From positions 124,001 to 188,000 of the forward strand of contig NZ_RHHM01000003.1 in assembly GCF_003846135.1 (NCBI RefSeq): a DNA stretch of 64,000 nucleotides, given 5' to 3'. Below the pieces are notes generated by a model. The model was not told the origin of the DNA. It saw only the letters and a list, made by a program, of their open reading frames with translations, and did no database searches. The position numbers and the translations under genes were made by a program. Positions 28,890-39,730 of the stretch are shown here, in pieces. The DNA comes from Erwinia psidii (lineage in GTDB: Bacteria > Pseudomonadota > Gammaproteobacteria > Enterobacterales > Enterobacteriaceae). The first letter of the stretch is position 1. Every line of letters begins with the position of its first letter.

Positions 28890-29771
28890 CTATTTAATGT
28901 ACTGTCCGCTACGCAGTGCTTCGATGCGCTTGTCCAGCGGAGGATGTGACATAAACAGCTCGCTGAAGGATTTCGATTTACCATTAATGCAAAACGCCAT
29001 CATGGTACTGGCTTCCTGCGGCTCATAGCTGGTTTTCAGACGTTGCAGCGCCGCAATCATTTTTTCACGGCCAACCAGTTTGGCAGAGCCGGCGTCGGCA
29101 TGGAATTCCCGATGACGTGAGAACCACATGGTGATAATGCTGGCGATGATGCCAAAAACCAGCTCCAGCACCATAGATACCGCAAAGTAAACCAATGGGT
29201 TACCGTTGCTGCTTTCACCCTCATCACGGTCGCCAGACATAAAACCAGCCGCTATCTGGGCAATGATACGCGATATAAAGATCACGAAGGTGTTAACGAT
29301 GCCCTGGATAAGCGTCATAGTCACCATATCACCGTTAGCAATATGGCTAATCTCATGAGCCAGCACCGCTTCTGCTTCGTCGCGGCTCATGTTCTGCAAC
29401 AGCCCGGTGGAAACCGCCACCAGCGACGCATTACGACGCGCACCGGTTGCAAACGCGTTGATATCAGGCGCGTGATAGACAGCAACCTGCGGCATGGCAA
29501 TACCTGCCTGCTGCGCCTGCTGTGCAATGGTCTGCACCAACCAACGTTCAGTGTCGTTACGTGGCTGTTCGATAACCTCACCGCCAACGGAACGCAACGC
29601 CATCCATTTAGACATCAGCAGTGAAACAAACGCACCGCCGAAGCCAAACAGACCCGCCATGATCATCAGGCCCTGTACACTGCTTGACTGGATCCCTGTC
29701 AGGCTGAGTATCAGCCCGAAGACCAACATCACCCCCAGGTTGGTCAACAGGAAAAGCGCAATACGCATCAT
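28890..29771 (-). CDS. htpX: Protease HtpX
   Basis: 293 residues, M48 zinc metalloprotease of the inner membrane. The zinc-binding HEISH motif is at 139–143, with two N-terminal TM helices (about 4–24 and 34–54) and further hydrophobic segments at about 155–185 and 195–215. It degrades misfolded membrane proteins together with FtsH and is under Cpx control in E. coli; no CpxR box was verified here. Confidence 0.96.
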   Translation of the reverse strand: MMRIALFLLTNLGVMLVFGLILSLTGIQSSSVQGLMIMAGLFGFGGAFVSLLMSKWMALRSVGGEVIEQPRNDTERWLVQTIAQQAQQAGIAMPQVAVYHAPDINAFATGARRNASLVAVSTGLLQNMSRDEAEAVLAHEISHIANGDMVTMTLIQGIVNTFVIFISRIIAQIAAGFMSGDRDEGESSNGNPLVYFAVSMVLELVFGIIASIITMWFSRHREFHADAGSAKLVGREKMIAALQRLKTSYEPQEASTMMAFCINGKSKSFSELFMSHPPLDKRIEALRSGQYIK

Positions 29772-29980
29772 AAAATATCATCTTCCTCAGTTAACAAAAA
29801 TTGCTCAGAACATCCACCATCCTATGGGCATAGTGAAACATTTCAAGTTTTCAAACTGTTTAACTTATTAAAAAGACATAACTTTACACTTTCCGGCTAT
29901 TTACTGATGTGGTGCTGAAAAGTGCTGTCAACATCGCGTAAAAAAAAGTGAAGCTGAAGGGGTAAAGCGAAAGGAGAGAT

Positions 29981-30006
29981 AAAAAAAGCACAGCTACTGC
30001 TGTGCC
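29981..30006 (-). terminator. Intrinsic terminator of prc
   Basis: Read on the minus strand, a 7-bp stem GCACAGC (29999–30005, reverse complement) with GCTGTGC (29988–29994) and a 4-base loop is followed by seven T residues, directly after the prc stop. Confidence 0.85.
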
Positions 30007-30012
30007 TTCAGG

Positions 30013-32052
30013 TTATTTCGCTGCGGTTGCGGGCGGCTGTGTTTTTTCAAGCTGCGCCATGTCGTTGGCAATATTCACCGTTTCGTCCAGATAGGGATCT
30101 GGCTCTTTATAATCCTTAGGCAGGTCGTCAAGCTTCGCCAGCGGTTTTTTACCTTCTCGCTGCAACCTGGCATTGATCCGTTCCAGACGCAAAGCATCAT
30201 CTTCGTGATTCTCTTTCTCACGTTCAGCGAGGTTAAGAGAGATGATATTGCGCTTATCCTTATTCGCGTTGAAACGCGCTATATCTTTGATGATGTACTG
30301 GAATTCAGGATCTTTTGCGATCCTCTCCTGATGCAGTTTAAGCAGTTGCGGCTCAATCGGTATTAAATCGCCGGTTTTGCTGTAGCTGGCGGCATTAATG
30401 CTGTCCCAGGGAAGCGCGTTGTCTTCGAACTTCTCGCCGGTTTCCACCACCTCAACGCCTGTAGGCATCAACAGATCGGGCGTCACGCCTTTACGTTGAG
30501 TGCTGCCACCATTAACGCGGTAGAACTTCTGGATGGTGTAGGTAATGGAACCAAGCGCTGGCCATTCAGGGCGTAACATCTGATCGTAGATACGGTTAAG
30601 CGAACGATATTGCTGGACGGTCCCTTTGCCAAAAGTAGGCTCACCGACGATTAACGCACGGCCATAATCCTGCATCGCTGCGGCAAAAATTTCCGATGCG
30701 GAAGCGCTGAAGCGATCGACCAGCACAACCAGTGGCCCTTTGTAGTAAACGACACCATCGGTATCGCTGTCTTCGCGCACTTTACCGTTGTTATCACGTA
30801 CCTGAACTATCGGACCGGACGGGATAAACAAACCGGAAAGCGAGACCGCTTCCGTTAGTGCTCCCCCCCCGTTGGTACGCAGATCGATGACCACGCTGTC
30901 CACGTTCTGTTTTTGCAGCTTTTGCAACTGCACTTTAACGTCATCGGTCAGACCAACGTAAAAGCCCGGAATATCCAGTACGCCCACTTTCTCTTTGCCA
31001 ACGGTATGCACGCTCATCTTCACCGCGCGGTCTTCGAGGCGTATCTTCTCACGCGTCAGAATGACGGTGCGGGTTTTCGTGCCCTTACCGGCGGGCAGTA
31101 TTTCCAGGCGGACCTTGCTGCCTTTGGGGCCTTTAATTTGTGCCACCACGTCGTCAAGCCGCCAGCCGATAACATCCACTATCGGTTTGCCGGGCTGGCC
31201 AACACCCACAATACGGTCGCCTACAGTAATGGATTTGCTTTTGGCGGCCGGACCACCTGCCACCATAGAATTAATCACCGTATAATCATCATCCATCTGA
31301 AGGACCGCACCAATGCCCTCCAGTGAGAGGCTCATTTCGGTATTAAACTGGTCGGTATTTCGCGGGGAAAGATAGCTGGTGTGGGGATCAATTTCGCGGG
31401 CAAAAGCGCTCATTGCCAGTTGGAAAACATCCTCGCTGTTGCTCTGCGTCAGACGACGAATAGCGAACTGATAGCGTTTGGACAGCACGTCGCGAATGTC
31501 TTTCTCGTTTTTCCCCGCAAGCCTGAGGCTCAGTTCGTCATATTTGACTTTAGCATCCCACAGCTGATTAAGCTCAGTGGTGCTTTTTGGCCACGGAGAC
31601 TTACTACGATCGATATCAATCGTGTCGTTTCCGCTAAAATTCATTGGGCGGTTCAGAACGGTCAGCGCGTACTGATAGCGCTCAAAACGACGTTGCTGTG
31701 CAAGATTATATAAGTCATAGAATACATCCAGCTTGCCGCTTTTCAGTTCATCGCCAATCGTGCTTTTTTTGCTGGCAAACTGGTCAACATCAGAGGCCAA
31801 AAGGACATTGTGGTTGTAGTCAAGAAGATTAAGATAGCGAGCAAATATCTTCTCTGAAAATGTCTGGTCCAGATCAAACTGACGATAGTGCGAGCGGGTG
31901 AAACGTGAAGTGACCCGTTCACTGACGGTCACATGCTGTGCTTCCTGATGCAGCTGAGGAATTTGATCTGCGCGCGTAATGATATCGGCAGCAAATACGT
32001 TACCTGCCAGTAACATTCCGGCGATAACGGTCATTCTGAAAATAGTGTTCAT
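30013..32052 (-). CDS. prc: Tail-specific protease Prc (Tsp)
   Basis: 679 residues with a signal peptide (about 1–21, ending GNVFA), so periplasmic. The N-terminal helical domain is followed by a PDZ domain (about 235–320) and the S41 catalytic core, where VDRFSASASEIFAAAMQDYG holds the serine and EPTFGKGTVQ the lysine of the Ser/Lys dyad. A DUF3340-type C-terminal region completes it. Prc processes FtsI and, with NlpI, degrades the endopeptidase MepS. It follows proQ with 19 bp between, as in E. coli. Confidence 0.97.
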   Translation of the reverse strand: MNTIFRMTVIAGMLLAGNVFAADIITRADQIPQLHQEAQHVTVSERVTSRFTRSHYRQFDLDQTFSEKIFARYLNLLDYNHNVLLASDVDQFASKKSTIGDELKSGKLDVFYDLYNLAQQRRFERYQYALTVLNRPMNFSGNDTIDIDRSKSPWPKSTTELNQLWDAKVKYDELSLRLAGKNEKDIRDVLSKRYQFAIRRLTQSNSEDVFQLAMSAFAREIDPHTSYLSPRNTDQFNTEMSLSLEGIGAVLQMDDDYTVINSMVAGGPAAKSKSITVGDRIVGVGQPGKPIVDVIGWRLDDVVAQIKGPKGSKVRLEILPAGKGTKTRTVILTREKIRLEDRAVKMSVHTVGKEKVGVLDIPGFYVGLTDDVKVQLQKLQKQNVDSVVIDLRTNGGGALTEAVSLSGLFIPSGPIVQVRDNNGKVREDSDTDGVVYYKGPLVVLVDRFSASASEIFAAAMQDYGRALIVGEPTFGKGTVQQYRSLNRIYDQMLRPEWPALGSITYTIQKFYRVNGGSTQRKGVTPDLLMPTGVEVVETGEKFEDNALPWDSINAASYSKTGDLIPIEPQLLKLHQERIAKDPEFQYIIKDIARFNANKDKRNIISLNLAEREKENHEDDALRLERINARLQREGKKPLAKLDDLPKDYKEPDPYLDETVNIANDMAQLEKTQPPATAAK

Positions 32053-32071
32053 GCCCTGATTGGCCTCCGTC

Positions 32072-32758
32072 TCAGAACTGCAAGTGTTCTGCGCGTACGA
32101 TCATTGCAAGGCCAGAAGTCAACCGTACCCGGACGCCATCTTTGGTGACCTCAAGAATGGTCGCTTCCATCGCATTTTTCCCTGCCGTGACTTTAATGTT
32201 TTGACCCACCTGAAGCGCGGAGGTATCGGTAACCGGCGAAGTACGTGGTGAGCGATCGCGCATGGCAGCAGGTTTATGCTCTGGCACGTTGGGTTGCGGC
32301 TTATTACGTGTCTGACGAGCCGGTTCACCTTCTGTAGCAGGTTTATTCGCAGGTTTACGGGGACGACGGGGAGACGATTCTGCGCCCGCTTCACGTTTCT
32401 TAGCCAGCTGCTGCTCACGGTGGGCCTGAACACGTGCTTTCGCTTCTTCAAGCTGCTTACGGGCATGTTCCACATGCTGCTCGTCAAGCACACCACAAGG
32501 GTTTCCGTCGAGATCAACACGGGTTGCACCGGCTTTGATACCGTAAAGATAACGCCAGCTTGATGTATAGAGCCGCAGTGCAGAACGGAGCTGGGTTTTA
32601 CTCAGGCCCATTTCGCCCTGAACACGCTCGACCAGATCCTGAAAGATGCCGATTTTGAGCGGGCGTGCTTCGCCTTCTGCACTGAAGCACTGGGGAAAAC
32701 GCTCGGCCAGAAAGGTGATAACTTCTTTGCTGCTATTCAACTTGGGTTGATTTTCCAT
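32072..32758 (-). CDS. proQ: RNA chaperone ProQ
   Basis: 228 residues. The N-terminal FinO-like RNA-binding domain (about 5–120) contains [22 protein letters not shown] basic, low-complexity linker (about 125–175) follows, then a C-terminal Tudor-like domain (about 180–228, [20 protein letters not shown]). ProQ is a global sRNA and mRNA 3'-end binding protein. It lies upstream of prc and downstream of msrC on the same strand, the conserved order. Confidence 0.97.
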   Translation of the reverse strand: MENQPKLNSSKEVITFLAERFPQCFSAEGEARPLKIGIFQDLVERVQGEMGLSKTQLRSALRLYTSSWRYLYGIKAGATRVDLDGNPCGVLDEQHVEHARKQLEEAKARVQAHREQQLAKKREAGAESSPRRPRKPANKPATEGEPARQTRNKPQPNVPEHKPAAMRDRSPRTSPVTDTSALQVGQNIKVTAGKNAMEATILEVTKDGVRVRLTSGLAMIVRAEHLQF

Positions 32759-32854
32759 GAAATTTCCTGATTACAACGGGTTGCCAACAAGCCGAAGGCA
32801 TGAACAGGCGTCATTATAATGACACCATCGGCAAATGCTACGTTAACCAGCGCT

Positions 32855-33355
32855 TTAGCTGCGTTTCATATGAAGAAATTTTTCCACATCAGAGCCAGTA
32901 AGCACTTCACATAGCGTGGCAGTAAGGGTTGACAGCCCCGCTTCATCATCGCTGTCAAAGCGGTTATATTCCACACTGTCAATGTCCAGCACGCCGATAA
33001 TCTGGCCGTTAACCTCTAACGGCAGTACGATTTCGGCGTTACTGGCAGCATCACAGGCGATGTGGCCGGGGAAAGCATGTACATCATCCACCCGCAGAAT
33101 ACGGTTTTCGGCTATGGACGTACCACACACCCCTCTCCCGTTCGGAATGCGCACACAGGCAATTTTGCCCTGAAAAGGACCAAGGACCAGAGTGTTGACC
33201 TCAGTCAACAGATAAAATCCCACCCAATTTACACCGTCCAGACGCTCATATAAAAGCGCACTGCAGTTGCTCATCGCCGCCAGAAAACTGGTCTCCCCGG
33301 CAATCAGTGCACGTAAATCGCGATTCAGGTCCGAATAAAATGTTGCTTTTGTCAT
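32855..33355 (-). CDS. msrC: Free methionine-(R)-sulfoxide reductase MsrC (YebR)
   Basis: 166 residues, GAF-fold enzyme that reduces free Met-R-SO. The three redox cysteines are present: C67 in KIACVRIP, C77 in GRGVCGTS and C101 in GHIACDAA. The start ATG at 33353–33355 gives the usual length. It is divergent from letA. Confidence 0.95.
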   Translation of the reverse strand: MTKATFYSDLNRDLRALIAGETSFLAAMSNCSALLYERLDGVNWVGFYLLTEVNTLVLGPFQGKIACVRIPNGRGVCGTSIAENRILRVDDVHAFPGHIACDAASNAEIVLPLEVNGQIIGVLDIDSVEYNRFDSDDEAGLSTLTATLCEVLTGSDVEKFLHMKRS

Positions 33356-33586
33356 CGTTTAACCATTATGAAAATGCCTGCCGGTATCAAATTTGATCCC
33401 GGCTGTTAAAATAAGCATTAAATTTACCATCAGACAAGGTGAATGATTCCGTTAGTTAATATAACCTTATCCGGTAGGACTTAGTAACCGTGACCAGGAT
33501 GGGTCAGTTTATCGCTATGGCGACCCAAAAACATAACCCGGCTCTGCACCTGTGTTGCCCGGGCCTAAAGCAGCCTGTTCAGGATC

Positions 33587-34831
33587 ATGAAAATACACGC
33601 CATCAGCCATGCTCTGCCTCAGGCACGTTATCAGCGTTGTCCCCAATGCGATAGCCTTTTTTCCTTACCAGATGTTAAATCCGATCGGTCGGCTCACTGT
33701 CCGCGCTGCAATGCCAGGATCCTTAACGGACGGGACTGGTCGATGACCAGACTGATGGCAATGGCCGTCACCATGCTGCTGCTGATGCCCTTCGCTTTCA
33801 ACGAATCACTGCTCACTGTCCATCTGCTCGGCATCAGCATACATGCCAGCCTGTTGGAGGGGATCCTGCAAATGGCGCAACAGGGCGATGCTGTCACCGC
33901 CTCTATGGTCGCCTTTTGTACCGTTGGCGCACCGGCCACGCTGGTGGCCTCTTTTGCCTGGCTCTGGTTTGGTCATAAGCTGGGGATGAATCTGCGTCCG
34001 GTGTTGCTGATGCTTGAGCGGCTGAAAGAGTGGGTAATGCTGGATATATATCTGATTGCCATTGCCGTGGCCACGATAAAGGTAAAGGACTACGCCGATA
34101 TCACTCCCGGCCCCGGGCTGATTGCGTTTGTGTCGCTCACGCTGCTGAGTCTGATAACCCTTATCCACACCAATGTTGAACAGCTTTGGCACCGTTTTTA
34201 TCCCCAGCAACAGCCTGCGGTCGCTCCTGAGCAGTTGCAGGTTTGTCTGAGTTGCCATCATACTGGCCTGCCGGATGCCAGCGGCCGCTGTCCACGCTGC
34301 CATACGCCGCTGTATTTCCGCCGTCGTCACAGCCTGCAAAAATCCTGGGCGGCGTTAATCTCTTCCATCGTGTTGCTGATCCCGGCTAATTTACTCCCTA
34401 TTTCAGTTATTTATCTTAATGGTGCAAAACAGCAGGACACCATCCTCTCCGGCATTATGTCACTGGCTTCCGGCAATGTGCCTGTCGCCATCGTGGTTTT
34501 TATTGCCAGTATCCTTGTGCCATTTACCAAAGTGATTGTACTGCTCACCCTGTTGCTCAGCATTCATTTTAACTGTGAGCAGGGCCTGAAAACCCGGGTG
34601 CGTTTGTTAAGGGCTGTCACCTGGGTGGGCCGTTGGTCAATGCTCGATCTGTTTGTTATTTCGTTAACCATGTCGCTGGTCAATCGTGATCAGCTGCTGG
34701 CTTTTACTATGGGACCGGCTGCCTTCTATTTTGGTTCAGCGGTTATACTCACTATCCTTGCCGTCGAGTGGCTGGATAGCCGTTTACTTTGGGATGCACA
34801 TGCAACAGGAAACGCCGACTACACCGACTAG
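33587..34831 (+). CDS. letA: Lipid transport membrane protein LetA (YebS, PqiA-like)
   Basis: 414 residues. Two PqiA-like modules each have a zinc-ribbon-like cysteine set ([19 protein letters not shown] near the N-terminus and [18 protein letters not shown] around residues 222–245) followed by four predicted TM helices. It is the inner-membrane partner of LetB in lipid transport between membranes. It overlaps letB by 32 bp. The best start gives a shorter N-terminus than the 427-residue E. coli protein. Confidence 0.95.
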   Translation: MKIHAISHALPQARYQRCPQCDSLFSLPDVKSDRSAHCPRCNARILNGRDWSMTRLMAMAVTMLLLMPFAFNESLLTVHLLGISIHASLLEGILQMAQQGDAVTASMVAFCTVGAPATLVASFAWLWFGHKLGMNLRPVLLMLERLKEWVMLDIYLIAIAVATIKVKDYADITPGPGLIAFVSLTLLSLITLIHTNVEQLWHRFYPQQQPAVAPEQLQVCLSCHHTGLPDASGRCPRCHTPLYFRRRHSLQKSWAALISSIVLLIPANLLPISVIYLNGAKQQDTILSGIMSLASGNVPVAIVVFIASILVPFTKVIVLLTLLLSIHFNCEQGLKTRVRLLRAVTWVGRWSMLDLFVISLTMSLVNRDQLLAFTMGPAAFYFGSAVILTILAVEWLDSRLLWDAHATGNADYTD

Positions 34832-37436
34832 CGCCCACATCAAACGCCGGCGCATGATTTCCCCTTTCTGGCTGCTGCCTTTTATTGCGTTACTGATAGC
34901 GGCCTGGCTGGTCTGGACCAATTATCAGGAACGGGGCACCACCATCACCATCGATTTCGCCTCTGCGGACGGCATTGTGCCGGGCAGAACGCCTGTACGT
35001 TATCAGGGGGTTGAAGTGGGAATGGTGCAGGGTATCAGCATGACTGACGATCTGCGCACCATCAAAATCAAAGCCAGTATCAAAAGCGATATGAAGGATG
35101 CGCTACGGGAGGATACCCAGTTCTGGCTGGTGACACCAAAGGCCTCTCTGGCTGGGGTATCCGGGCTGGATGCCCTGGTTGGCGGTAACTACATCGGCAT
35201 GATGCCCGGCAAAGGTAAACCGCGGGAGACATTTGTCGCGCTGGATACTCAGCCTAAATACCGTGTCAATACGGGCGAAATGCTGATCCATCTGCACACC
35301 TCAGATCTGGGATCGCTGAATTCCGGTTCGCTGGTGTATTTCCGTAAGATTCCGGTGGGTCGGGTGTATGACTACAGTATTAATCCCGGAAATCAGGGTG
35401 TGACAATAGACGTGCTGATTGAACGACGTTTTACCAATCTGGTGAAAAAGGACAGCCGTTTCTGGAACGTTTCCGGCGTGAAAGCCGATGTTGGCCTTAG
35501 CGGCGCGAAAATTCAGCTGGAGAGCCTGGCGGCGCTGGTCAATGGCGCGATTGCCTTTGACTCTCCCGGCGCTTCGCCTCGGGCAGAGACCGATGACAAC
35601 TATAATCTCTACCCGGATCTGGCCCACAGTCAGCGCGGGGTGATTATCACACTCGATCTGCCTGACGGAAAAAATCTTAAAGCAAACAGTACGCCGCTTT
35701 TCTATCAGGGGCTGGAAGTCGGCACGCTCACCGGTATGGCACTGCAACCGGATGGCAAAGTAACGGGTGAACTGACCATCGATCCCTCGGTTACCGGGCT
35801 GATGCGAACCGGCACGCGGATTGAAATGCGTAGCCCAAAAGTCAGCCTGACGGACACCAGCCTCAGCAGCCTGTTGACCGGTAACACGCTGGAACTGATC
35901 CCCGGAGAAGGGCAACCACAGGATCATTTTACCGTACTGAAAAGCAATCAATCGCTGCTTCAACAGCCCGCCACGCTGGCAATCAACCTGACGGCGCCTG
36001 AAAGTTATGGCATCGATGCCGGGCAACCGGTGGTGCTGCACGGCATGCAGATTGGTCAGGTGGTCAGCCGTCAGCTGAATGAAAAAGGCGTCAGTTTCAC
36101 TATCGCTATCGGTCCTGATTACCGTCACCTGGTACATGGAGACAGTAAATTTATCATCAACAGCCGCCTTGACGTGAAATTTGGCCTCGACGGGGTGGAG
36201 GTGTTGGGTGCCAGCGCGCGAGAATGGGTTGATGGCGGCATTCGCCTCGATCCGGGAAGCAAAGGCAGCCTGAAAAATACCTATCCACTCTATGCAAATG
36301 CGGAAAAAGCAGCAGAAGGCATCACCACCAGCCAGCTACCCGCCACGCTAACGCTGACCGCTAACAGTCTGCCTGATATTCAGGCCGGTTCGGTGGTGCT
36401 GTACCGCAAATTCCAGGTCGGTGAAATCGTCGATGTGACACCACAAGCTAACCAGTTCGATGTGCGGGTTCATATCAAACCGCAGTACCGTAATCTGCTG
36501 ACAGCGAACAGCGTGTTCTGGTCTGAAGGGGGTGCCCGCGTGCAGCTGAACGGCAGCGGTCTCACCGTACAGGCTTCCCCGCTTAACCGCGCGCTGAAAG
36601 GCGCAATCAGTTTCGACAATCTGACCGGCGCGGGTGTCGGCCTGACCGACAAAGATAAGCGCGTGCTCTATGACTCAGAGACTGCCGCCCGTGCGGTGGG
36701 CAGTCAGATTACCTTGCGCACCTTTGATGCCAGTAAGCTCTCTCCCGGTATGCCGGTTCGCTATCTGGGGATAACCATTGGCCAACTTGAATCGCTGGCC
36801 CTCAGCCAGGATAAAAAACAGGTCATCGCCAAAGCGGTGCTTTATCCCGAATATGTGCAGGATTTTGCCCGCGTGGGTAGCCGTTTTTCAGTGGTATCCC
36901 CCGAGATCTCCGCTGCCGGCGTCAACCACCTTGATACCCTGCTTCAGCCTTATATCAATGTTGATCCGGGTAAAGGGCACGGTCAGCGTAGTTTTGAATT
37001 GCAGGAATCAACCATTACTGACGCACGTTATCTCGACGGGCTGAATGTGGTGATGGATGCCCCGGAAGGCGGCTCCCTGTCAGTGGGTACCCCCGTGTTG
37101 TTCCGGGGTATTGAAGTGGGAACGGTAACCAACACCTCACTGGGGACCATGTCCGATCGGGTGCAAATCACCCTGCGCATCAGTAAAAAGTACCAGCACC
37201 TGGTGCGTAACAACTCCGTATTCTGGCTGGCCTCTGGCTATAACCTCAGATTCGGACTGACTGGCGGCGTGGTGAAAACCGGCACCTTCCAGCAATTTAT
37301 TCAGGGCGGCATCGCCTTCGCCACCCCGCCGACCATCCCGCTGGCACCTCAGGCTGCTTCCGGGAAACATTTCATTCTGGAGGATGAAGAACCGAAGGAC
37401 TGGCGCAAATGGGGCACAGCACTCCCCGCGGATTAA
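34800..37436 (+). CDS. letB: Lipid transport tunnel protein LetB (YebT), seven MCE domains
   Basis: 878 residues from ATG 34800 ([20 protein letters not shown]); E. coli LetB has 877. One N-terminal TM helix (about 21–40) is followed by seven repeated MCE domains, each recognisable by a [12 protein letters not shown]-type strand (for example [60 protein letters not shown]). The rings stack into a hydrophobic tunnel across the periplasm. The longer reading frame upstream lies inside letA and is not supported. Confidence 0.97.
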   Translation: MQQETPTTPTSAHIKRRRMISPFWLLPFIALLIAAWLVWTNYQERGTTITIDFASADGIVPGRTPVRYQGVEVGMVQGISMTDDLRTIKIKASIKSDMKDALREDTQFWLVTPKASLAGVSGLDALVGGNYIGMMPGKGKPRETFVALDTQPKYRVNTGEMLIHLHTSDLGSLNSGSLVYFRKIPVGRVYDYSINPGNQGVTIDVLIERRFTNLVKKDSRFWNVSGVKADVGLSGAKIQLESLAALVNGAIAFDSPGASPRAETDDNYNLYPDLAHSQRGVIITLDLPDGKNLKANSTPLFYQGLEVGTLTGMALQPDGKVTGELTIDPSVTGLMRTGTRIEMRSPKVSLTDTSLSSLLTGNTLELIPGEGQPQDHFTVLKSNQSLLQQPATLAINLTAPESYGIDAGQPVVLHGMQIGQVVSRQLNEKGVSFTIAIGPDYRHLVHGDSKFIINSRLDVKFGLDGVEVLGASAREWVDGGIRLDPGSKGSLKNTYPLYANAEKAAEGITTSQLPATLTLTANSLPDIQAGSVVLYRKFQVGEIVDVTPQANQFDVRVHIKPQYRNLLTANSVFWSEGGARVQLNGSGLTVQASPLNRALKGAISFDNLTGAGVGLTDKDKRVLYDSETAARAVGSQITLRTFDASKLSPGMPVRYLGITIGQLESLALSQDKKQVIAKAVLYPEYVQDFARVGSRFSVVSPEISAAGVNHLDTLLQPYINVDPGKGHGQRSFELQESTITDARYLDGLNVVMDAPEGGSLSVGTPVLFRGIEVGTVTNTSLGTMSDRVQITLRISKKYQHLVRNNSVFWLASGYNLRFGLTGGVVKTGTFQQFIQGGIAFATPPTIPLAPQAASGKHFILEDEEPKDWRKWGTALPAD

Positions 37437-37442
37437 CGGTAA

Positions 37443-37474
37443 CGGGTGGCCTGTCGGGCCACCCGTTTTTTTTT
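37443..37474 (+). terminator. Intrinsic terminator after letB
   Basis: CGGGTGGC (37443–37450) pairs with GCCACCCG (37458–37465), followed by nine T residues. Confidence 0.9.
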
Positions 37475-37531
37475 CCCGCTGGCGAATGTGCTAAACTCGC
37501 CCCACTTTGTTTGCCAGACGGAACGATCCCA

Positions 37532-38974
37532 GTGTCTTCATCCTCTTCATCCGTACACTTTCCTGATGCCTTTCTTGCTCAGATGCGTGAACTTTTACCT
37601 GACGCAGACCAGTTTGACCAGTTTATCGCCAGCAGCCAGCAACCCCTGCGTCGCAGTCTGCGGGTTAATACGCTAAAAATCAGCGTGGCCGATTTTCTGC
37701 ATCTGGTCGCACCGTATGGCTGGACACTGACGCCCATTCCCTGGTGTGAAGAGGGCTTCTGGCTGTCGCGTGATGACAGCGATCGCCTGCCCCTGGGCAG
37801 CACGGCTGAACACCTCTCCGGTTTGTTCTATATCCAGGAGGCCAGCTCAATGCTGCCGGTAACCGCCCTGTTTGCCGGTTGCCCGGAACCAGTAAGCGTG
37901 ATGGATATGGCGGCCGCGCCTGGCTCCAAAACCACACAGATTGCGGCCAGAATGGCCAGCCAGGGTGGCATTCTGGCTAACGAGTATTCGGCCAGCCGGG
38001 TAAAAGTGCTTCATGCCAATCTCAGCCGCTGCGGCGTCAGTAATGTCGCCATGACGCACTTTGATGGCCGGGTTTTTGGCGCGGCGCTGCCGGAGGCTTT
38101 CGACGCTGTTTTGCTGGACGCCCCCTGCTCCGGTGAAGGGGTAATCCGAAAAGACGCAGATGCGCTACGCAACTGGACGGTTGCAAGTATCGCAGAGATT
38201 GCGGCCACACAGCGGGAGTTGATTGCCAGTGCCTTTCACGCGCTTCGTCCCGGCGGCACGCTGGTTTACTCCACCTGCACGCTCAATCGCAGCGAAAACC
38301 AACAGGTGATCGCCTGGCTGATGGCCACCTTTCCCGGCGCGGTGGAGATTGAGCCACTTGATTCGTTGTTTCCGGGGGCGGAGCATGCCTGCACTGAAGA
38401 AGGTTTCCTGCATGTTTTCCCGCAAATTTATGACAGTGAAGGTTTTTTTGTCGCCAGACTGCGTAAGCGCCACGCCGTTCCTCCCCTGCCGCAGCCGGGA
38501 TATAACGTCGGCAAATTTCCCTTCACGCCGGTCAGAACCGCTGAAAATCAGATGATAGTCAGGGCAGCCAGTAAGGCAGGATTGCACTGGGACAACAGCA
38601 CCTACGGCCTGTGGCAGCGGGATAAAGAACGTTGGTTGTTTCCCCGCGCCCTTGAGCCTCTGTTCGGTAAGGTACGTTTTTCACGTATTGGTCTGAAAGT
38701 GGCAGACGTTTTTCCAAAAGGCTATCGCTGGCAGCATGAAGCCGTGATTGCGCTGGCCCACCCCCATGCAGATAACCGGTTTGAGTTAAGCGCAACAGAA
38801 GCGGAGGAGTGGTATCGTGGACGCGATATTTACCCTGATCGCGCCCTGCCTGCTCAGGAAATAATCGTCACCTGTCAGCAGCAACCCATTGGCCTGGCTA
38901 AAAAAGTGGGTAACAGGCTTAAAAACAGTTATCCGCGTGAACTGGTTCGGGACGGCAAGCTGTTTACAGTGTGA
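37532..38974 (+). CDS. rsmF: 16S rRNA (cytosine1407-C5)-methyltransferase RsmF
   Basis: 480 residues if translation begins at GTG 37532 ([18 protein letters not shown]); E. coli RsmF has 479 and aligns from HFPDAFL. An in-frame ATG further upstream lies inside the letB end and terminator and is rejected. The RsmB/NOP2 fold shows SAM motif [14 protein letters not shown] and the two cysteines DAPCSGEGV (releasing) and [10 protein letters not shown] (catalytic). It methylates C1407 of 16S rRNA in the 30S subunit. Confidence 0.95.
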   Translation: MSSSSSSVHFPDAFLAQMRELLPDADQFDQFIASSQQPLRRSLRVNTLKISVADFLHLVAPYGWTLTPIPWCEEGFWLSRDDSDRLPLGSTAEHLSGLFYIQEASSMLPVTALFAGCPEPVSVMDMAAAPGSKTTQIAARMASQGGILANEYSASRVKVLHANLSRCGVSNVAMTHFDGRVFGAALPEAFDAVLLDAPCSGEGVIRKDADALRNWTVASIAEIAATQRELIASAFHALRPGGTLVYSTCTLNRSENQQVIAWLMATFPGAVEIEPLDSLFPGAEHACTEEGFLHVFPQIYDSEGFFVARLRKRHAVPPLPQPGYNVGKFPFTPVRTAENQMIVRAASKAGLHWDNSTYGLWQRDKERWLFPRALEPLFGKVRFSRIGLKVADVFPKGYRWQHEAVIALAHPHADNRFELSATEAEEWYRGRDIYPDRALPAQEIIVTCQQQPIGLAKKVGNRLKNSYPRELVRDGKLFTV

Positions 38975-38999
38975 ACGGTTTGCTCTGCGTTCCACACCC

Positions 39000-39245
39000 T
39001 GTGACATCTGCATCAGAGTGACAGGGGCAACCATTTATGACGGATAAATCTGAGCCAGTGAAAATATGTAACGCCGCGGAGAACCTGAGGAAGAAATGTG
39101 AGCAGGCTTCCCGTCAGGGGATAAGGACAACCTGTTAAAAAAAGGCCGAAGACGATTCCTGCTCTCCGGCCCAGGGAAATGGCTCCGTTTAAGAGCCGTG
39201 CGCTAAAAGTTGGCATTGATGCGGGCTAAAAGCCCCGCACTTTAA
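39000..39245 (+). ncRNA. sraC: Possible SraC (RyeA) sRNA, antisense to SdsR
   Basis: In E. coli SraC is transcribed on the opposite strand across SdsR at this locus. The complementary strand and neighbourhood (upstream of yebY) are conserved, but its ends cannot be read here, so the coordinates are approximate. Only synteny supports it. Confidence 0.35.
39137..39240 (-). ncRNA. sdsR: SdsR (RyeB) small regulatory RNA
   Basis: The minus strand carries the SdsR core AATGCCAACTTTTAGCGCAC, followed by GGCTCTTAAACGGAGCC (hairpin), ATTTCCCTGG, GGAATCGT, and a GGCCG/CGGCC terminator stem (39144–39148 with 39167–39171) ending in seven T residues at 39137–39143. The order and the roughly 104-nt length match E. 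coli SdsR, and the location next to yebY is the same. A CTATCTTTTAAA box just upstream fits a sigma-S type -10. SdsR is an RpoS-dependent, Hfq-binding sRNA that represses ompD, mutS and other mRNAs. Confidence 0.9.
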
Positions 39246-39337
39246 AAGATAGACAGGTTATGCAGGTTTTCCAGCCGCCTGGCAACATCAACATTGCAGG
39301 TTTTCAATGCTGTGATCGTCCCTGCAAAACGGCCAGC

Positions 39338-39676
39338 TCAGTCGCACAGCGTCCTGGCACGTTCGATAAAAGGGGTAAGATCCTTTTTCTGACCGGGATG
39401 CTGCGGATCGTCAATCCGGATCACACTGACGGGTTGCCCTTTCATCTGACCATTTCTAATCATCTGTTCCGCCTTGTCATTTAAAGGATATTGCATCAGG
39501 GTGCTGGGGTTGATCACCAGCAATGCGTTACCTTTGGCACAGGTCAGCATCACCTCCTCCCGGTCAAACGCCCATTTATCTTTTCCCATTTCAAAACGAC
39601 TGACGGTAATGATCCCGGCGGCCATCGCATTGGAACAAAAACTCAGGGCAATGATCAGACTGGCCAGTTTTTTCAT
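39338..39676 (-). CDS. yebY: YebY family protein (DUF2511)
   Basis: 112 residues from ATG 39674–39676 (MKKLASLIIALSFCSNAMA), with a signal peptide cleaved near residue 19, so periplasmic. The conserved WAFDREEVMLTC and GNALLVINPSTLMQYPLNDKA motifs identify YebY. Function is unclear; it lies next to the copper genes copD (yebZ) and copC (yobA) and probably belongs to the same transcription unit. The E. coli genes yebV, yebW and pphA between rsmF and this point are absent. Confidence 0.92.
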   Translation of the reverse strand: MKKLASLIIALSFCSNAMAAGIITVSRFEMGKDKWAFDREEVMLTCAKGNALLVINPSTLMQYPLNDKAEQMIRNGQMKGQPVSVIRIDDPQHPGQKKDLTPFIERARTLCD

Positions 39677-39730
39677 GGTGTAGCAAACCTCTTTGGATAA
39701 ATGCCTCGGCAGGCAGTAAAAAAACATAAT

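Noticed and set aside
39013-39216. 67-codon minus-strand ORF with a hydrophobic stretch
   Set aside because: It lies across the SdsR gene and its terminator; the sequence is explained by the sRNA.
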